Source of the DNA: Pseudomonas sp. S35
GTDB lineage: Bacteria > Pseudomonadota > Gammaproteobacteria > Pseudomonadales > Pseudomonadaceae
DNA length: 64,000 nt
NCBI RefSeq assembly: GCF_009866765.1
Contig: NZ_CP019431.1
Location: 4,402,001-4,466,000, forward strand
Reading direction: 5' to 3'
Shown here: piece by piece, positions 19,323-29,246 of the stretch
Numbering within the stretch: position 1 is the stretch's first letter
How the letters are laid out: each line of letters opens with the position of its first letter
Translations under genes and position numbers: made by a program
The notes under the pieces: generated by a model
Told to the model about the DNA's origin: nothing
Database searches by the model: none
What the model saw: only the letters and a program-made list of their open reading frames with translations

Positions 19323-21338
19323 TCAGACAGCCAGCAACCGCTCGCGCAACTTGCCAATCTCATCCCGCGTCTGCGCCGCCGCCTCAAACTCCAGATCCCG
19401 CGCCAACTGGTACATCTTCTCTTCCAACTGGCGGATCCGCTTGGTGATCTCACTCGGCGAGCGCAGTTCGTTCTCGTACTTGGCGCTTTCCTCGGCGGCC
19501 TTGGCCATGCCCTTGCGCTTCTTGCTGCGCGAGCCGGGCACCACCGCGCCTTCCATGATGTCGGCGACGTCCTTGAACACACCTTTAGGCGTAATACCGT
19601 GCTCCAGGTTGAACGCGATCTGCTTGTCGCGACGACGCTGGGTCTCGCCAATCGCCCGCTCCATCGAGCCGGTGATGCGGTCCGCGTAGAGAATCGCCCG
19701 ACCATTGAGGTTACGCGCCGCCCGGCCGATGGTCTGGATCAGCGAGCGCTCGGAACGCAAGAAACCTTCCTTGTCCGCATCGAGAATCGCCACCAGCGAC
19801 ACTTCCGGCATGTCCAACCCTTCACGCAGCAGGTTGATCCCCACCAACACGTCAAACACACCCAGGCGCAGGTCGCGGATGATCTCCACGCGCTCCACGG
19901 TGTCGATGTCCGAGTGCAGGTAGCGCACGCGCACGCCGTGGTCGGCCAGGTAGTCGGTCAAGTCTTCGGACATGCGCTTGGTCAGCGTGGTGACCAGCAC
20001 CCGCTCTTCCAGCGCCACGCGCTTGTTGATTTCCGAGAGCAGGTCGTCGACCTGGGTCAGCGCCGGGCGGATTTCGATTTGCGGGTCCACAAGACCGGTC
20101 GGGCGCACCAGTTGCTCGATCACGCGGCCGGCATGCTCGGCCTCATAGTTACCCGGTGTGGCCGAGACAAAGATGGTCTGCGGGCTGATGGCTTCCCATT
20201 CGTCAAAACGCATCGGCCGGTTATCCAGCGCCGACGGCAGGCGAAACCCATATTCCACCAATGTTTCTTTACGCGAACGGTCGCCTTTATACATCGCGCC
20301 CACCTGCGGCACGCTGACGTGGGATTCGTCGATCACCAGCAGCGCGTCGTCCGGCAGGTAGTCGTAAAGTGTGGGCGGCGGCGCACCGGAGTCACGCCCC
20401 GAGAGGTAGCGCGAGTAGTTTTCGATGCCGTTGCAGTAGCCCAGCTCCAGGATCATCTCCAGGTCAAAGCGCGTGCGCTGCTCCAGGCGCTGGGCTTCCA
20501 CCAGCTTATTGTTGGCGCGCAGGTACTCCAGGCGCTCGGCCAACTCCACCTTGATGCCCTCGATGGCGCCCATCAGGGTTTCACGCGGCGTTACGTAGTG
20601 GCTTTTCGGATAGAAGGTGAAACGCGGCAGCTTGCGGATCACCTCGCCAGTCAACGGGTCGAAGGCCGAGAGGCTTTCGACTTCATCGTCGAACAACTCG
20701 ATGCGGATCGCTTCCAGGTCGGATTCGGCCGGGTAGATGTCGATCACATCGCCACGCACACGGAAGGTGGCGCGGGCAAAATCCATGTCGTTGCGGGTGT
20801 ACTGCAAGCTGGTCAAGCGGCGCAGCAACTCGCGCTGGTCGAGTTTGTCGCCACGGTCCACGTGCAGCACCATCTTCAAATAAGCTTCCGGGCTGCCCAG
20901 GCCGTAGATGCACGACACCGTGGTGACGATGATCGCGTCCTTGCGCTCCAGCAACGCCTTGGTCGCTGACAGACGCATCTGTTCGATATGGTCGTTGATC
21001 GACGCATCCTTCTCGATAAACGTATCGGAGGACGGCACATAGGCTTCGGGCTGGTAGTAGTCGTAGTAGGAAACGAAGTATTCCACCGCGTTGTTCGGGA
21101 AGAACGCCTTGAACTCGCCGTAGAGCTGCGCGGCCAGGGTCTTGTTGGGCGCCAGCACCAGCGTGGGCCGGTTGATCTGCGCGATCACGTTGGCAATGCT
21201 GAAGGTCTTGCCCGAACCGGTCACCCCGAGCAACGTCTGGTGGGCCAGGCCGGCCTCGATGCCTTCGACCATCTGGCGAATGGCTTCCGGCTGATCGCCA
21301 GCGGGTTCAAAGCGGGTGACTAGTTGGAAATCCGACAT
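19323..21338 (-). CDS. uvrB: Excinuclease ABC subunit B
   Basis: 671 residues. Walker A is [15 protein letters not shown]; the beta-hairpin region is [12 protein letters not shown]; helicase motifs DESHVS and [10 protein letters not shown] follow, then [19 protein letters not shown] and QTIGRAARN; a C-terminal UVR motif contacts UvrA/UvrC. It verifies damage in nucleotide-excision repair. The start [16 protein letters not shown] is the family start; the frame is open 20 codons upstream. I saw no clear LexA-type box upstream. Confidence 0.97.
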   Translation of the reverse strand: MSDFQLVTRFEPAGDQPEAIRQMVEGIEAGLAHQTLLGVTGSGKTFSIANVIAQINRPTLVLAPNKTLAAQLYGEFKAFFPNNAVEYFVSYYDYYQPEAYVPSSDTFIEKDASINDHIEQMRLSATKALLERKDAIIVTTVSCIYGLGSPEAYLKMVLHVDRGDKLDQRELLRRLTSLQYTRNDMDFARATFRVRGDVIDIYPAESDLEAIRIELFDDEVESLSAFDPLTGEVIRKLPRFTFYPKSHYVTPRETLMGAIEGIKVELAERLEYLRANNKLVEAQRLEQRTRFDLEMILELGYCNGIENYSRYLSGRDSGAPPPTLYDYLPDDALLVIDESHVSVPQVGAMYKGDRSRKETLVEYGFRLPSALDNRPMRFDEWEAISPQTIFVSATPGNYEAEHAGRVIEQLVRPTGLVDPQIEIRPALTQVDDLLSEINKRVALEERVLVTTLTKRMSEDLTDYLADHGVRVRYLHSDIDTVERVEIIRDLRLGVFDVLVGINLLREGLDMPEVSLVAILDADKEGFLRSERSLIQTIGRAARNLNGRAILYADRITGSMERAIGETQRRRDKQIAFNLEHGITPKGVFKDVADIMEGAVVPGSRSKKRKGMAKAAEESAKYENELRSPSEITKRIRQLEEKMYQLARDLEFEAAAQTRDEIGKLRERLLAV

Positions 21339-21680
21339 AACGTACCTCTTGAAGTCACCCCGGACTGTAAACCCGTCGGGGACGAAATAGACCACCACCC
21401 GCGAAGATTCAGAGCGGGCAGTAGGAAAAAACCATGATAGCTGTAGAAGTGGTGGCGAATGTGACGGGTTTCAAGGCAATCGTCCTGCCCGGCGTTGTCG
21501 GCCAATGCTGCAATAAGACTAACGGTCAGCAAATAAACCGAAAAACTTGGCCGAAAAGCCGTTTAGGTTGTCGCCCTCAGCCGTGATGGCCTCTATACTA
21601 GCTCCCCGTTTGTGCACCGCTCTAGTGCATTCGGCTGGAGCGCGACACGTCCCTCCTTTCCCCCATAGAGCTGCCGCAAA
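21339..21680. promoter_or_regulatory. uvrB / aminotransferase divergent intergenic region
   Basis: 342 bases between two divergent genes, so it must hold both promoters. A TATACT element at about 21594 is the best -10 candidate for the aminotransferase, but no well-spaced -35 was found. No RNA gene or repeat seen. Confidence 0.35.
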
Positions 21681-22877
21681 ATGAGCCTGTTCTCCGCTGT
21701 CGAAATGGCACCACGCGATCCTATCCTGGGCCTCAACGAAGCATTCAACGCCGATACACGAACCACCAAGGTCAACCTTGGCGTGGGCGTTTACTGCAAC
21801 GAGGAGGGGAAGATTCCACTCTTGCGTGCCGTTGCCGAAGCGGAAGCCATTCGCGTGGCGCAACACGCCGCCCGTGGCTACTTGCCGATCGACGGTATCG
21901 CCGCCTACGACAAGGCCGTGCAAACCCTGCTGTTCGGTAACGACTCGCCGCTGCTCGAAGCCGGCCGTGTCGTGACCGTCCAGGCCGTTGGTGGCACCGG
22001 CGCCCTGAAGATCGGCGCTGACTTCCTCAAGCAACTGCTGCCCGACGCCGTCGTCGCCATCAGCGACCCGAGCTGGGAAAACCACCGCGCACTGTTTGAA
22101 ACCGCTGGTTTCCCGGTGCAGAACTACCGCTACTACGACGCTGCCACCCACGACGTAAACCGCGCCGGCCTGCTCGAAGACCTCAACGCCCTGCCGCCAC
22201 AGTCCATCGTGGTGCTGCACGCCTGCTGCCACAACCCGACCGGCGTCGACCTGAGCCCGGCCGACTGGCAAAACGTGCTGGACGTGGTCAAGGCAAAGAA
22301 CCTGGTGCCGTTCCTCGACATGGCCTACCAGGGCTTCGGCGACGGCATCCACGAAGACGCCGCTGCCGTGCGCCTGTTCGCTGAATCGGGCCTGACCTTC
22401 TTTGTGTCCAGCTCGTTCTCCAAGTCGTTCTCCCTGTACGGCGAACGCGTGGGCGCGCTGTCCATCGTTGGCGACTCCAAGGAAGAAAGCGCGCGCATCC
22501 TGTCCCAGGTCAAGCGTGTGATCCGCACCAACTACTCCAACCCGCCGACCCACGGCGCTGCGATTGTGGCCGCCGTGCTCAACAACCCTGAGCTGCGCGC
22601 CCAGTGGGAAGCCGAACTGGCCGAAATGCGCCTGCGCATCCGTGGCATGCGTGAGCAGATGGTCGCCGAACTGGCCAAGGCCGCACCGGGCCACGACTTC
22701 AGCTTCGTCGGCCGCCAGCGTGGGATGTTCTCCTACTCCGGCCTGACCGTTGAGCAAGTCACCCGTTTGCGTACCGAGTTTGGCATCTACGCGCTGGACA
22801 CCGGGCGTATCTGTGTGGCGGCGCTGAACCAGTCGAACATTGGTGCGGTCACACAGGCAATCGTCCAGGTGCTGTAA
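21681..22877 (+). CDS. Aspartate/aromatic amino acid aminotransferase (class I, PLP)
   Basis: 398 residues. It starts MSLFSAVEMAPRDPILGLNE and shows VNLGVGVY, the Asn-containing CCHNPTGVD segment and the PLP-lysine motif SSSFSKSFSLYGERVG, with the C-terminal LDTGRICVAALN. These are features of AspC/TyrB-type enzymes that transfer amino groups between aspartate or aromatic amino acids and 2-oxoglutarate. Divergent from uvrB, as in P. aeruginosa. The substrate split between aspartate and tyrosine cannot be settled from sequence alone. Confidence 0.93.
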   Translation: MSLFSAVEMAPRDPILGLNEAFNADTRTTKVNLGVGVYCNEEGKIPLLRAVAEAEAIRVAQHAARGYLPIDGIAAYDKAVQTLLFGNDSPLLEAGRVVTVQAVGGTGALKIGADFLKQLLPDAVVAISDPSWENHRALFETAGFPVQNYRYYDAATHDVNRAGLLEDLNALPPQSIVVLHACCHNPTGVDLSPADWQNVLDVVKAKNLVPFLDMAYQGFGDGIHEDAAAVRLFAESGLTFFVSSSFSKSFSLYGERVGALSIVGDSKEESARILSQVKRVIRTNYSNPPTHGAAIVAAVLNNPELRAQWEAELAEMRLRIRGMREQMVAELAKAAPGHDFSFVGRQRGMFSYSGLTVEQVTRLRTEFGIYALDTGRICVAALNQSNIGAVTQAIVQVL

Positions 22878-22898
22878 ACCTGTAGCCGTTGCACAAGG

Positions 22899-22925
22899 AG
22901 GGGAAGCCGATGGCTTCCCCTTTTT
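22899..22925 (+). terminator. Rho-independent terminator of the aminotransferase gene
   Basis: A 10-bp perfect stem (AGGGGAAGCC / GGCTTCCCCT) with a 3-base loop is followed by TTTTTC, 21 bases after the stop codon. Confidence 0.92.
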
Positions 22926-22977
22926 CGTCTCCAGCCCCTAGACTGAACCCTGACCGCCCCTTTGCTGTGAGAGCCCT

Positions 22978-23187
22978 ATGCGAAACGATGACCTGGACCT
23001 GCGCGCCGACCGCGACGAGTTGCACGACTACACCCCGCGCGCGCCGCAAGCCAAACGCCAGAAAAGCCTGGTGCTGCAAGTGGCGCTGGGCGTGTTCCTC
23101 GGCGGCTTGGCGTTGTGGTTGGTGCAATTGGGCGCGACGGCAATCATGGCCAAACTGGCCATGGGCACCCTGCAATTTGGCGGCTGA
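22978..23187 (+). CDS. Small single-pass membrane protein
   Basis: 69 residues: a charged N-terminus (RADRDELHDYTPRAP), a basic stretch (QAKRQKS), one hydrophobic segment at about 32-60 (LQVALGVFLGGLALWLVQLG), then MGTLQFGG. It follows the aminotransferase terminator and is probably transcribed separately. The family is not recognised. Coding is supported by an undisturbed short frame and the plausible membrane topology. Confidence 0.6.
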   Translation: MRNDDLDLRADRDELHDYTPRAPQAKRQKSLVLQVALGVFLGGLALWLVQLGATAIMAKLAMGTLQFGG

Positions 23188-23197
23188 TGAAGATCAA

Positions 23198-23229
23198 AAT
23201 GTGGGAGCGGCAAGCCCCCTCCCACATTG
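23198..23229. repeat. REP-type palindrome between convergent genes
   Basis: AATGTGGGAG and CTCCCACATT form a perfect 10-bp inverted repeat around CGGCAAGCCCC. It lies between the small membrane gene and the convergent LysR gene and could act as a bidirectional terminator. Confidence 0.7.
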
Positions 23230-23232
23230 GAT

Positions 23233-24105
23233 TCAGGTGGCAACCAACCCGCGCTCTTCCAGCAGCTTCACAAAGCTGCTCAAACTCTGCGACACCGTCC
23301 CCCGCCGCCAGATCAACCACGTATTGAGCACGCGAAAACTGTCCATCAACGGCCACACGCTCACCGCCGCAAACCCCGGCATGCTTTCCAGCATGCTGCG
23401 TGGCATCAGCGCCAGCCCAGCCCCGGCGCTGACGCAGGCGAGCATGCCGTGGTAGGACTCGATCTCGAAAATCTTGCCCGGCACCGCACCATCCTGTGAA
23501 AACCAACGCTCGAAGTGATGGCGGTACGAGCAATTGGAGCGAAACGTATAAATGTTCTCGCCGTTCACCTCCTGCCCCCGAGTGATCGGCGCATGGTGCA
23601 GCGGTGCGATCACCACCATCTCCTCCTCGAACACCGCCACGCCTTCAAGGGTCGAGTGCAGCACCGGGCCATCGACAAACGCGGCCGTCAGCCGACCCGA
23701 CAGCACGCCCTCAATCATGGTGCCTGACGGCCCAGTGCTCAGGTCCAGCTCGACCTTGGTGTGCTTCTGGTTATACGCCGCCAGCAACGCCGGAATGCGC
23801 ACCGCGGCGGTACTTTCCAGCGAGCCAAGGGCAAAGGCCCCCTGGGGCTCCTCCCCCGCCACCGTGGCGCGGGCTTCTTGCACCAGGTCGAGGATGCGCC
23901 GCGCATAGCCGAGGAAATTCCATCCGGCCGGTGACAGCCGCAGGCGGCTCTTTTCGCGGATAAACAGCGCCACACCGAGATCCTGCTCCAGTTGCTTGAT
24001 CCGCGTGGTCAGGTTCGACGGCACGCGATGAATCAACTGCGCCGCGGCGCTGATGCTGCCCTGCTCGGCAACGGCCTTGAAGATTTCCAGCTGCACCAGA
24101 TCCAA
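23233..24105 (-). CDS. LysR-family regulator divergent from the semialdehyde dehydrogenase
   Basis: About 290 residues with the N-terminal HTH ([19 protein letters not shown], then [14 protein letters not shown]) and a co-inducer domain. There is no ATG near the expected N-terminus. A TTG at 24105 with GGAG at good spacing gives the usual MDLVQLEIF start; a second TTG at 24117 is possible. The E. coli pair yneJ (ptrR) / sad has the same divergent arrangement, so it probably regulates the adjacent dehydrogenase; that link is inference. Confidence 0.88.
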   Translation of the reverse strand: MDLVQLEIFKAVAEQGSISAAAQLIHRVPSNLTTRIKQLEQDLGVALFIREKSRLRLSPAGWNFLGYARRILDLVQEARATVAGEEPQGAFALGSLESTAAVRIPALLAAYNQKHTKVELDLSTGPSGTMIEGVLSGRLTAAFVDGPVLHSTLEGVAVFEEEMVVIAPLHHAPITRGQEVNGENIYTFRSNCSYRHHFERWFSQDGAVPGKIFEIESYHGMLACVSAGAGLALMPRSMLESMPGFAAVSVWPLMDSFRVLNTWLIWRRGTVSQSLSSFVKLLEERGLVAT

Positions 24106-24209
24106 GTCATTCTCCAATCGTGAACGTATTGCTTAATATTATTCACTTTCCAGAAAAGAACCAGCCCCGTACGCTGACCTCCATCCCAACGTACACGCAG
24201 GACGGTGCC

Positions 24210-25592
24210 ATGAACGCGACTACCCACGCCTTATCGATCAACCCGGCCAACGGCGAAACGGTCGGCAGCTACCCATACGAAACCGCGTCGCAGCTGGACG
24301 CCGCCCTCAACCGCGCCACCGCCGCCTTCCGCACCTGGCGCCGCCAGCCGGTGAGCCAGCGCGCAGAATTACTGCTGGCCCTGGCCGCCGCCCTGCGCGA
24401 GCAAGCCGAAACAATGGCGCAGATGATCACCCTGGAGATGGGCAAACCCATCGCCCAGGCCCGTGCCGAAATCGAAAAGTGCGCGCAACTGAGCGAATGG
24501 TACGCCGCCCAAGGCCCGGCCATGCTTGCCCCGGAACCGACCCTGGTGGACAACGGCACGGCCCATATCGAATACCGCCCACTGGGCCCGATCCTCGCCG
24601 TGATGCCGTGGAACTTCCCGGTATGGCAAGTGCTGCGCGGCGCCGTGCCGACGCTGCTGGCCGGCAACACCTACGTGCTCAAACACGCGCCAAACGTGAT
24701 GGGCAGCGCCTACCTGATCCAGCAAGCCTTCCAGAAAGCGGGGTTTGCCGACGGCATGTTTGAAGTGATCAACGTGACCACCGACGGCGTATCCCAAGCC
24801 ATCGCCGACCCACGCATCGCCGCCGTGACCCTCACCGGCAGCGTGCGCGCCGGTATCGCCATCGGCTCCCAGGCCGGTGCCGCGCTGAAAAAATGTGTGC
24901 TGGAACTGGGCGGCTCCGACCCGTTCATCGTGCTCAACGACGCCGACCTCGACGCCGCCGTGCAAGCTGCACTGATCGGCCGCTTCCAGAACAGCGGCCA
25001 AGTCTGCGCCGCCGCCAAGCGCCTGATCATCGAAGAAGGCGTGGCTGAAGCCTTCACCGCCAAATTCGTCGAAGCCAGCCGCGCCTTGGTCATGGGCGAC
25101 CCCACCTCAGCCACCACCTACATCGGTCCAATGGCCCGCTTCGACCTGCGCGATGAACTGCACGGCCAAGTCCAGGCCACCCTGGAAGAAGGCGCGACCC
25201 TGCTGCTGGGCGGCGATAAAGTCCCAGGCAGCGGCAACTACTACGCGCCGACCGTGCTGGCCAACGTCACCGACCAGATGACCTCGTTCAAACAGGAACT
25301 GTTCGGCCCGGTTGCCTCGATCATCACCGCCCGCGACGCCGACCACGCCGTGGCCCTGGCCAATGACAGCGAGTTCGGCCTCACCGCCAGCATCTTCACT
25401 GCCGACGCGGCAAAAGCGCGGGATATCGGCAACCAGCTGGAAACCGGCGGGATCTTCGTCAACGCCTTCAGCGTCTCCGACCCACGTGTGGCGTTTGGTG
25501 GCGTGAAAAAGAGCGGGTTTGGCCGCGAGCTGTCGCACTTTGGCGTACGCGAGTTCTGCAATGCGCAGACCGTGTGGCTCGATCGCAAGTAA
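24210..25592 (+). CDS. sad: Succinate-semialdehyde dehydrogenase, Sad/YneI type
   Basis: 460 residues, the length of E. coli Sad. Aldehyde-dehydrogenase features in order: PWNFPVWQVLRGAVPTLLAGN, the catalytic Glu in LELGGSDPFIVL, the catalytic Cys in NSGQVCAAAKR, and the C-terminal FGGVKKSGFGRELS. It would oxidise succinate semialdehyde to succinate with NAD(P), feeding GABA or related catabolism into the TCA cycle. The frame extends 30 codons upstream; the ATG of MNATTHALS with AGGA is preferred. The symbol is tentative. Confidence 0.82.
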   Translation: MNATTHALSINPANGETVGSYPYETASQLDAALNRATAAFRTWRRQPVSQRAELLLALAAALREQAETMAQMITLEMGKPIAQARAEIEKCAQLSEWYAAQGPAMLAPEPTLVDNGTAHIEYRPLGPILAVMPWNFPVWQVLRGAVPTLLAGNTYVLKHAPNVMGSAYLIQQAFQKAGFADGMFEVINVTTDGVSQAIADPRIAAVTLTGSVRAGIAIGSQAGAALKKCVLELGGSDPFIVLNDADLDAAVQAALIGRFQNSGQVCAAAKRLIIEEGVAEAFTAKFVEASRALVMGDPTSATTYIGPMARFDLRDELHGQVQATLEEGATLLLGGDKVPGSGNYYAPTVLANVTDQMTSFKQELFGPVASIITARDADHAVALANDSEFGLTASIFTADAAKARDIGNQLETGGIFVNAFSVSDPRVAFGGVKKSGFGRELSHFGVREFCNAQTVWLDRK

Positions 25593-25691
25593 CGCCGAGC
25601 CCTCACGGGCTCGACAGCTCCCCCCAACGAGGCGGTTATATGCGTTCCCGCCTCGTTTGACGCTCCCCCTGGGCAACGCGATCGACTACCA

Positions 25692-25868
25692 TACCGCCGC
25701 CGGTTCCCCCACGGGACTAATAGGGAATTCGAAACGCCGCCCACGGCGCCAATCGAAACTGCCCCCGCAACTGTAGGTGCTGAGCCTGCTCCTTAACGCC
25801 ACTGGACCCTGTCCGGGAAGGCCGGAGCGTGGCGACGACGCATCAGTCAGGAGACCTGCCGGCCCAGC
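25692..25868 (+). promoter_or_regulatory. Cobalamin riboswitch
   Basis: The conserved order of the AdoCbl aptamer is present: GCCGGTTC, CTAATAGGGAA, the B12 box CTGCCCCCGCAACTGTA at about 25758-25774, CCACTGGACC, CCGGGAAGG, then CAGTCAGGAGACCTGCC at about 25844-25860. It lies 125 bases upstream of the importer operon, so vitamin B12 is expected to repress that operon. Confidence 0.95.
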
Positions 25869-25992
25869 ACAATCACTAACCGGCGGGGTGTCCGGGAAGG
25901 ACATCCTTGCCTGCCCGACCGGCAGCGTTCGAGGGCGTATTTCCGAGCCGTACTGCCCCTGCTTCACGTATGGTTCAAACGGAGATCGCCCC

Positions 25993-27003
25993 ATGCTGCC
26001 ACGCGTTACTGCCCTGATCACCGGCCTGGGTTTCTGTGCCCTGGCCCACGCGGCGCCCACTCACTACCCGTTGACCGTTGAAAACTGCGGCAGCGCCGTG
26101 ACCTTCCAGCAAACCCCGGCGCGCAGCGTGACCATCGGCCAGGCCGCCACCGAAATGCTGTATGCCCTGGGCGTCGGCGATAAAGTGGTCGGCACCTCGC
26201 TGTGGTTCAACAACGTACTGCCCCAATACAAGGCGCAGAACGATAAAATCGAACGCCTGGCCAACAATGAGCCGAGCTTCGAAGCCGTGATCGCCAAGCG
26301 CCCGCAACTGGTGGCGGCCGAGCTGGAATGGGTAGTCGGCCCGCAAGGTGTGGTGGGTACGCGTGAGCAGTTCCACGAGCTGAAGATCCCCACCTACCTG
26401 CTGCCCTCCGACTGCGAAGGCAAAGACAACCTGGTGGGCGCCGACGGTACGCGGCTGGAGCCGTTTCGCATCGAAACCATCTACAAAAGCATCCGCCAAC
26501 TGGCCGAGATTTTCGACGTACAGGCTCGCGGCCAACAGCTGAACGACGACCTCAAGGCACGCCTGGCCAAGTCCGTCGCCACCGTGCAGAGCAAAGGCCT
26601 CAAGCACGCCAGCGCACTGGTGTGGTTCTCCAGTTCAGAGATGACCAGCGACCCGTACGTGGCCGGCCACAAGGGCATCCCCGAATTCATGCTGGACACC
26701 CTCGGCCTGCACAACGTGGTGCAGTCCGATGAAGAGTGGCCCACCGTCGGCTGGGAAACCATCGCCAAGGCCAACCCGACCTTCCTGGTGATCGCCCGCA
26801 TGGACCGTCGCCGCTACCCTGCCGATGACCACGAGAAGAAACTCGCCTTCCTGCGCAGCGACCCGGTCACGCGCAACATGGACGCCGTCAAAAACAACCG
26901 CATCATCATCCTCGATGCCCTGGCGCTGCAGGCCAGCATCCGCATGTTCGACGGCCTTGAACAACTGGCCGGCGCCATCGACGGCTACGACCTGTCCAAA
27001 TGA
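25993..27003 (+). CDS. Periplasmic substrate-binding protein, BtuF-type (cobalamin/corrinoid importer)
   Basis: 336 residues with a signal peptide ending in ALAHA|APTHYPL and a class III binding-protein fold: ARSVTIGQAATEMLYALGVGDKVVG, the inter-lobe helix, and C-terminal IIILDALALQASIRMFDGLEQLAG. The start has GGAG upstream. The riboswitch and the downstream FecCD permease and ATPase point to cobalamin or a corrinoid as ligand. A siderophore or cobalt complex cannot be excluded from the protein alone. The stop overlaps the permease start (ATGA). Confidence 0.88.
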   Translation: MLPRVTALITGLGFCALAHAAPTHYPLTVENCGSAVTFQQTPARSVTIGQAATEMLYALGVGDKVVGTSLWFNNVLPQYKAQNDKIERLANNEPSFEAVIAKRPQLVAAELEWVVGPQGVVGTREQFHELKIPTYLLPSDCEGKDNLVGADGTRLEPFRIETIYKSIRQLAEIFDVQARGQQLNDDLKARLAKSVATVQSKGLKHASALVWFSSSEMTSDPYVAGHKGIPEFMLDTLGLHNVVQSDEEWPTVGWETIAKANPTFLVIARMDRRRYPADDHEKKLAFLRSDPVTRNMDAVKNNRIIILDALALQASIRMFDGLEQLAGAIDGYDLSK

Positions 27004-28004
27004 TCCGCACCCTACTCGCCCTGACGCTGCTGTTGATCGCCTTACTCGCCGGCGTGGCCATCGGCGAAACGGCCATCGAACCGCAGGTGGTGCTGCAAGT
27101 GCTCGCCAACAAACTGTGGAACGCCGGCTACGTACTGGACCCGATCGACGAAGGCGTGGTGTGGAACTACCGCCTGACCCGCGCCCTGGTCGCCGCCGCG
27201 TGCGGCGCGGGGCTGGCCACCTGCGGGGTGATCCTGCAGTCGCTGCTGCGCAACCCGTTGGCCGATCCGTACCTGTTGGGCATCAGCGCCGGCGCCTCGA
27301 CCGGGGCGGTGCTGGTGGCACTGATGGGCGTGGGCGGCGGGTTGATATCGCTGTCGGCCGGCGCGTTTGTCGGCGCCATGGCGGCGTTTGCCCTGGTGAT
27401 TCTGCTGGCACGGGCCAGCGGCTCGGTGAGCGGCACCGGCCAGATCATCCTCGCGGGCATCGCCGGTTCGCAGCTGTTCAATGCGCTCACCGCATTCTTG
27501 ATCACCAAGTCGGCCAGTTCCGAGCAGGCCCGCGGCATCATGTTCTGGTTGCTGGGCAACCTCAGCGGCGTGCGCTGGCCGTCGGTGTGGCTGGCAGTGC
27601 CGGTGGCGGTCGCCGGCTTGGCGGTGTGCCTGTGGCACCGTCGTGCGCTGGATGCATTCACCTTCGGCAGCGACTCGGCGGCGTCCCTGGGCATCCCGGT
27701 GCGCCGTGTGCAATTTGTGCTGGTGGGCTGCGCCGCGCTCGTCACGGCGGTGATGGTGTCGATCGTCGGCTCCATCGGCTTTGTCGGTCTGGTGATCCCC
27801 CACGCCGTGCGCCTGCTGCTCGGCACCGGGCACTCGCGCTTGCTGCCGGCCAGTGCCTTGGGCGGCGCATTGTTTTTGATCGCAGCGGATGTACTGTCGC
27901 GCACCTTGATCAAAGGCCAGGTGATTCCGGTGGGCGTGGTCACGGCCTTGGTCGGCGCACCGGTGTTTGCGTTGATCCTGATCGGCCGGAGGAACGCACG
28001 ATGA
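27000..28004 (+). CDS. FecCD/BtuC-type ABC permease
   Basis: 334 residues with about ten hydrophobic segments. Family signatures are LVAAACGAGLATCGVILQSL, RNPLADPYLLGISAGAS, and near the end GLVIPHAVRLLLGTGHSRLL, the loop that contacts the ATPase. Overlaps the binding-protein gene by 4 bases and the ATPase gene by 4 bases, so the three are translationally coupled under the B12 riboswitch. Confidence 0.92.
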   Translation: MIRTLLALTLLLIALLAGVAIGETAIEPQVVLQVLANKLWNAGYVLDPIDEGVVWNYRLTRALVAAACGAGLATCGVILQSLLRNPLADPYLLGISAGASTGAVLVALMGVGGGLISLSAGAFVGAMAAFALVILLARASGSVSGTGQIILAGIAGSQLFNALTAFLITKSASSEQARGIMFWLLGNLSGVRWPSVWLAVPVAVAGLAVCLWHRRALDAFTFGSDSAASLGIPVRRVQFVLVGCAALVTAVMVSIVGSIGFVGLVIPHAVRLLLGTGHSRLLPASALGGALFLIAADVLSRTLIKGQVIPVGVVTALVGAPVFALILIGRRNAR

Positions 28005-28765
28005 GCGTACTCAGTTGCACCGGCCTGGGCTTCAAAGTGCGCGACGCCGAATTGCTGCGCGACATTCACCTGGAGGTGCAGTTGGGCGAGACCTTGGGGA
28101 TTGTCGGCCCGAACGGCTCGGGTAAATCCACCTTGCTCAAACTGCTGGCGGGCTTGCGCGCACCGGCGTCAGGTGAGGTGCGGCTTGGGAGTGCGCGTTT
28201 GGGCGAACTGTCGCGCCGCGCCATCGCACAACAACTGGCGGTGGTGGAACAACAGGCCGACACCGACGACGCCATCCGCGTGTTCGATGCCGTGGCACTG
28301 GGCCGCACGCCGTGGCTGTCGGCGCTGAGCCCGTGGTCCAGCGACGATCACGCCATCGTAGTCCAGGCCCTGCACGATGTGGACGCCACGCACCTGAGCC
28401 AACGCGCCTGGCGCAGCCTTTCCGGCGGCGAACGCCAACGCGTGCACATCGCCCGGGCCCTGGCGCAACGGCCGCAGATTCTGTTGCTGGATGAGCCGAC
28501 CAACCATTTGGATATCCAGCATCAACTGGCGATCTTGAAAGGCGTGCAGGGGTTGCCCGTGACAACGTTGATTGCGCTGCATGATCTTAACCAGGCGCTG
28601 ACCTGTGATCGCCTGGCGGTGTTGGATCGCGGGCGCTTGGTGGCACTGGGCACACCGCTGCAAGTGCTGACGCCACAGCGCTTGCAGGACACGTTTGGGG
28701 TGCAGGGGCATTACCTGACCGACCCGTTTGATGGGGCGCAGATATTGCGGTTGCGTTCTAACTGA
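28001..28765 (+). CDS. BtuD/FepC-type ABC transporter ATPase
   Basis: 254 residues. Walker A GPNGSGKSTLLKLLAG, signature LSGGERQRVHIARAL, Walker B ILLLDEPTNHLD and the H-loop IALHDLNQAL are all present. The ATG has CGGAGGAACG upstream and overlaps the permease stop. A much longer open frame reaching back to 26825 exists but runs antiphase through the permease gene and is not the real start. Drives import through the preceding permease. Confidence 0.93.
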   Translation: MSVLSCTGLGFKVRDAELLRDIHLEVQLGETLGIVGPNGSGKSTLLKLLAGLRAPASGEVRLGSARLGELSRRAIAQQLAVVEQQADTDDAIRVFDAVALGRTPWLSALSPWSSDDHAIVVQALHDVDATHLSQRAWRSLSGGERQRVHIARALAQRPQILLLDEPTNHLDIQHQLAILKGVQGLPVTTLIALHDLNQALTCDRLAVLDRGRLVALGTPLQVLTPQRLQDTFGVQGHYLTDPFDGAQILRLRSN

Positions 28766-28789
28766 GTCACTAGGGTTGTTATGGCTGAT

Positions 28790-28940
28790 GAGTCCTTTGT
28801 GACAGTTGGGCCTATTTTGGCATGTGAGCTCTTTGTGGCACCTTGGCCTGCTGCGGCACATGAGCTCTTTGTGGGATGTGAGTTCTTTGGGGCTTGAGAG
28901 CTCTTTGTGACATGTGAGTGCTTTGTGGCTTGCGAGCTCT
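28790..28940. repeat. Short degenerate direct repeats, TGTGAGCTCTTTGTGGCA type
   Basis: About seven imperfect copies of an 18-20 base unit (core GAGCTCTTTGTGG, with variants GAGTTCTTTGGGG and GAGTGCTTTGTGG) run directly into a REPIN. More copies lie at about 29190-29250 before the second REPIN. No gene is supported here. Confidence 0.75.
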
Positions 28941-29076
28941 TTGTGGTGAGCGGGCTTGCCCCGCGCTGGGCTGCGAAGCAGCCCCACTAAGACCGCCGCG
29001 ATTCTTCAGCAAAACCTCAGCGCATGGTTCGGGGGCCGCTTCGCAGCCCAGCGCGGGGCAAGCCCGCTCACCACAA
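28941..29076. repeat. REPIN A (136 bp)
   Basis: The outer arm TTGTGGTGAGCGGGCTTGCC continues through the GCGCTGGGCTGCGAAGCAGC region and returns as the inverted GCTTCGCAGCCCAGCGCGGG and GCAAGCCCGCTCACCACAA. It is a near-perfect long inverted repeat around an unpaired core of about 50 bases, i.e. two REP sequences facing each other. Confidence 0.88.
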
Positions 29077-29246
29077 CGAGCCCGGTGCACACAACAGGCC
29101 TGCTCATCACAAAGGCCCGGGGCCACAACAGGCCTGCTCATCACAAAGGCCCAGTGACCAAAGCCCTATAAATACCGCTGCACAGGCGCTCTTTGTGACA
29201 TGTGAGTGCTTTGTGGCTTGTAAGCTCTTTGTGGCATGTGAGCTCT

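Noticed and set aside
21339..21540. LexA box in front of uvrB
   Set aside because: No CTG-N10-CAG element with AT-rich centre seen near the uvrB start.
26825..28765. 646-codon frame covering the permease and ATPase genes
   Set aside because: Its first 390 codons run out of phase through the FecCD permease, which has clear family motifs; only the ATPase part is real.
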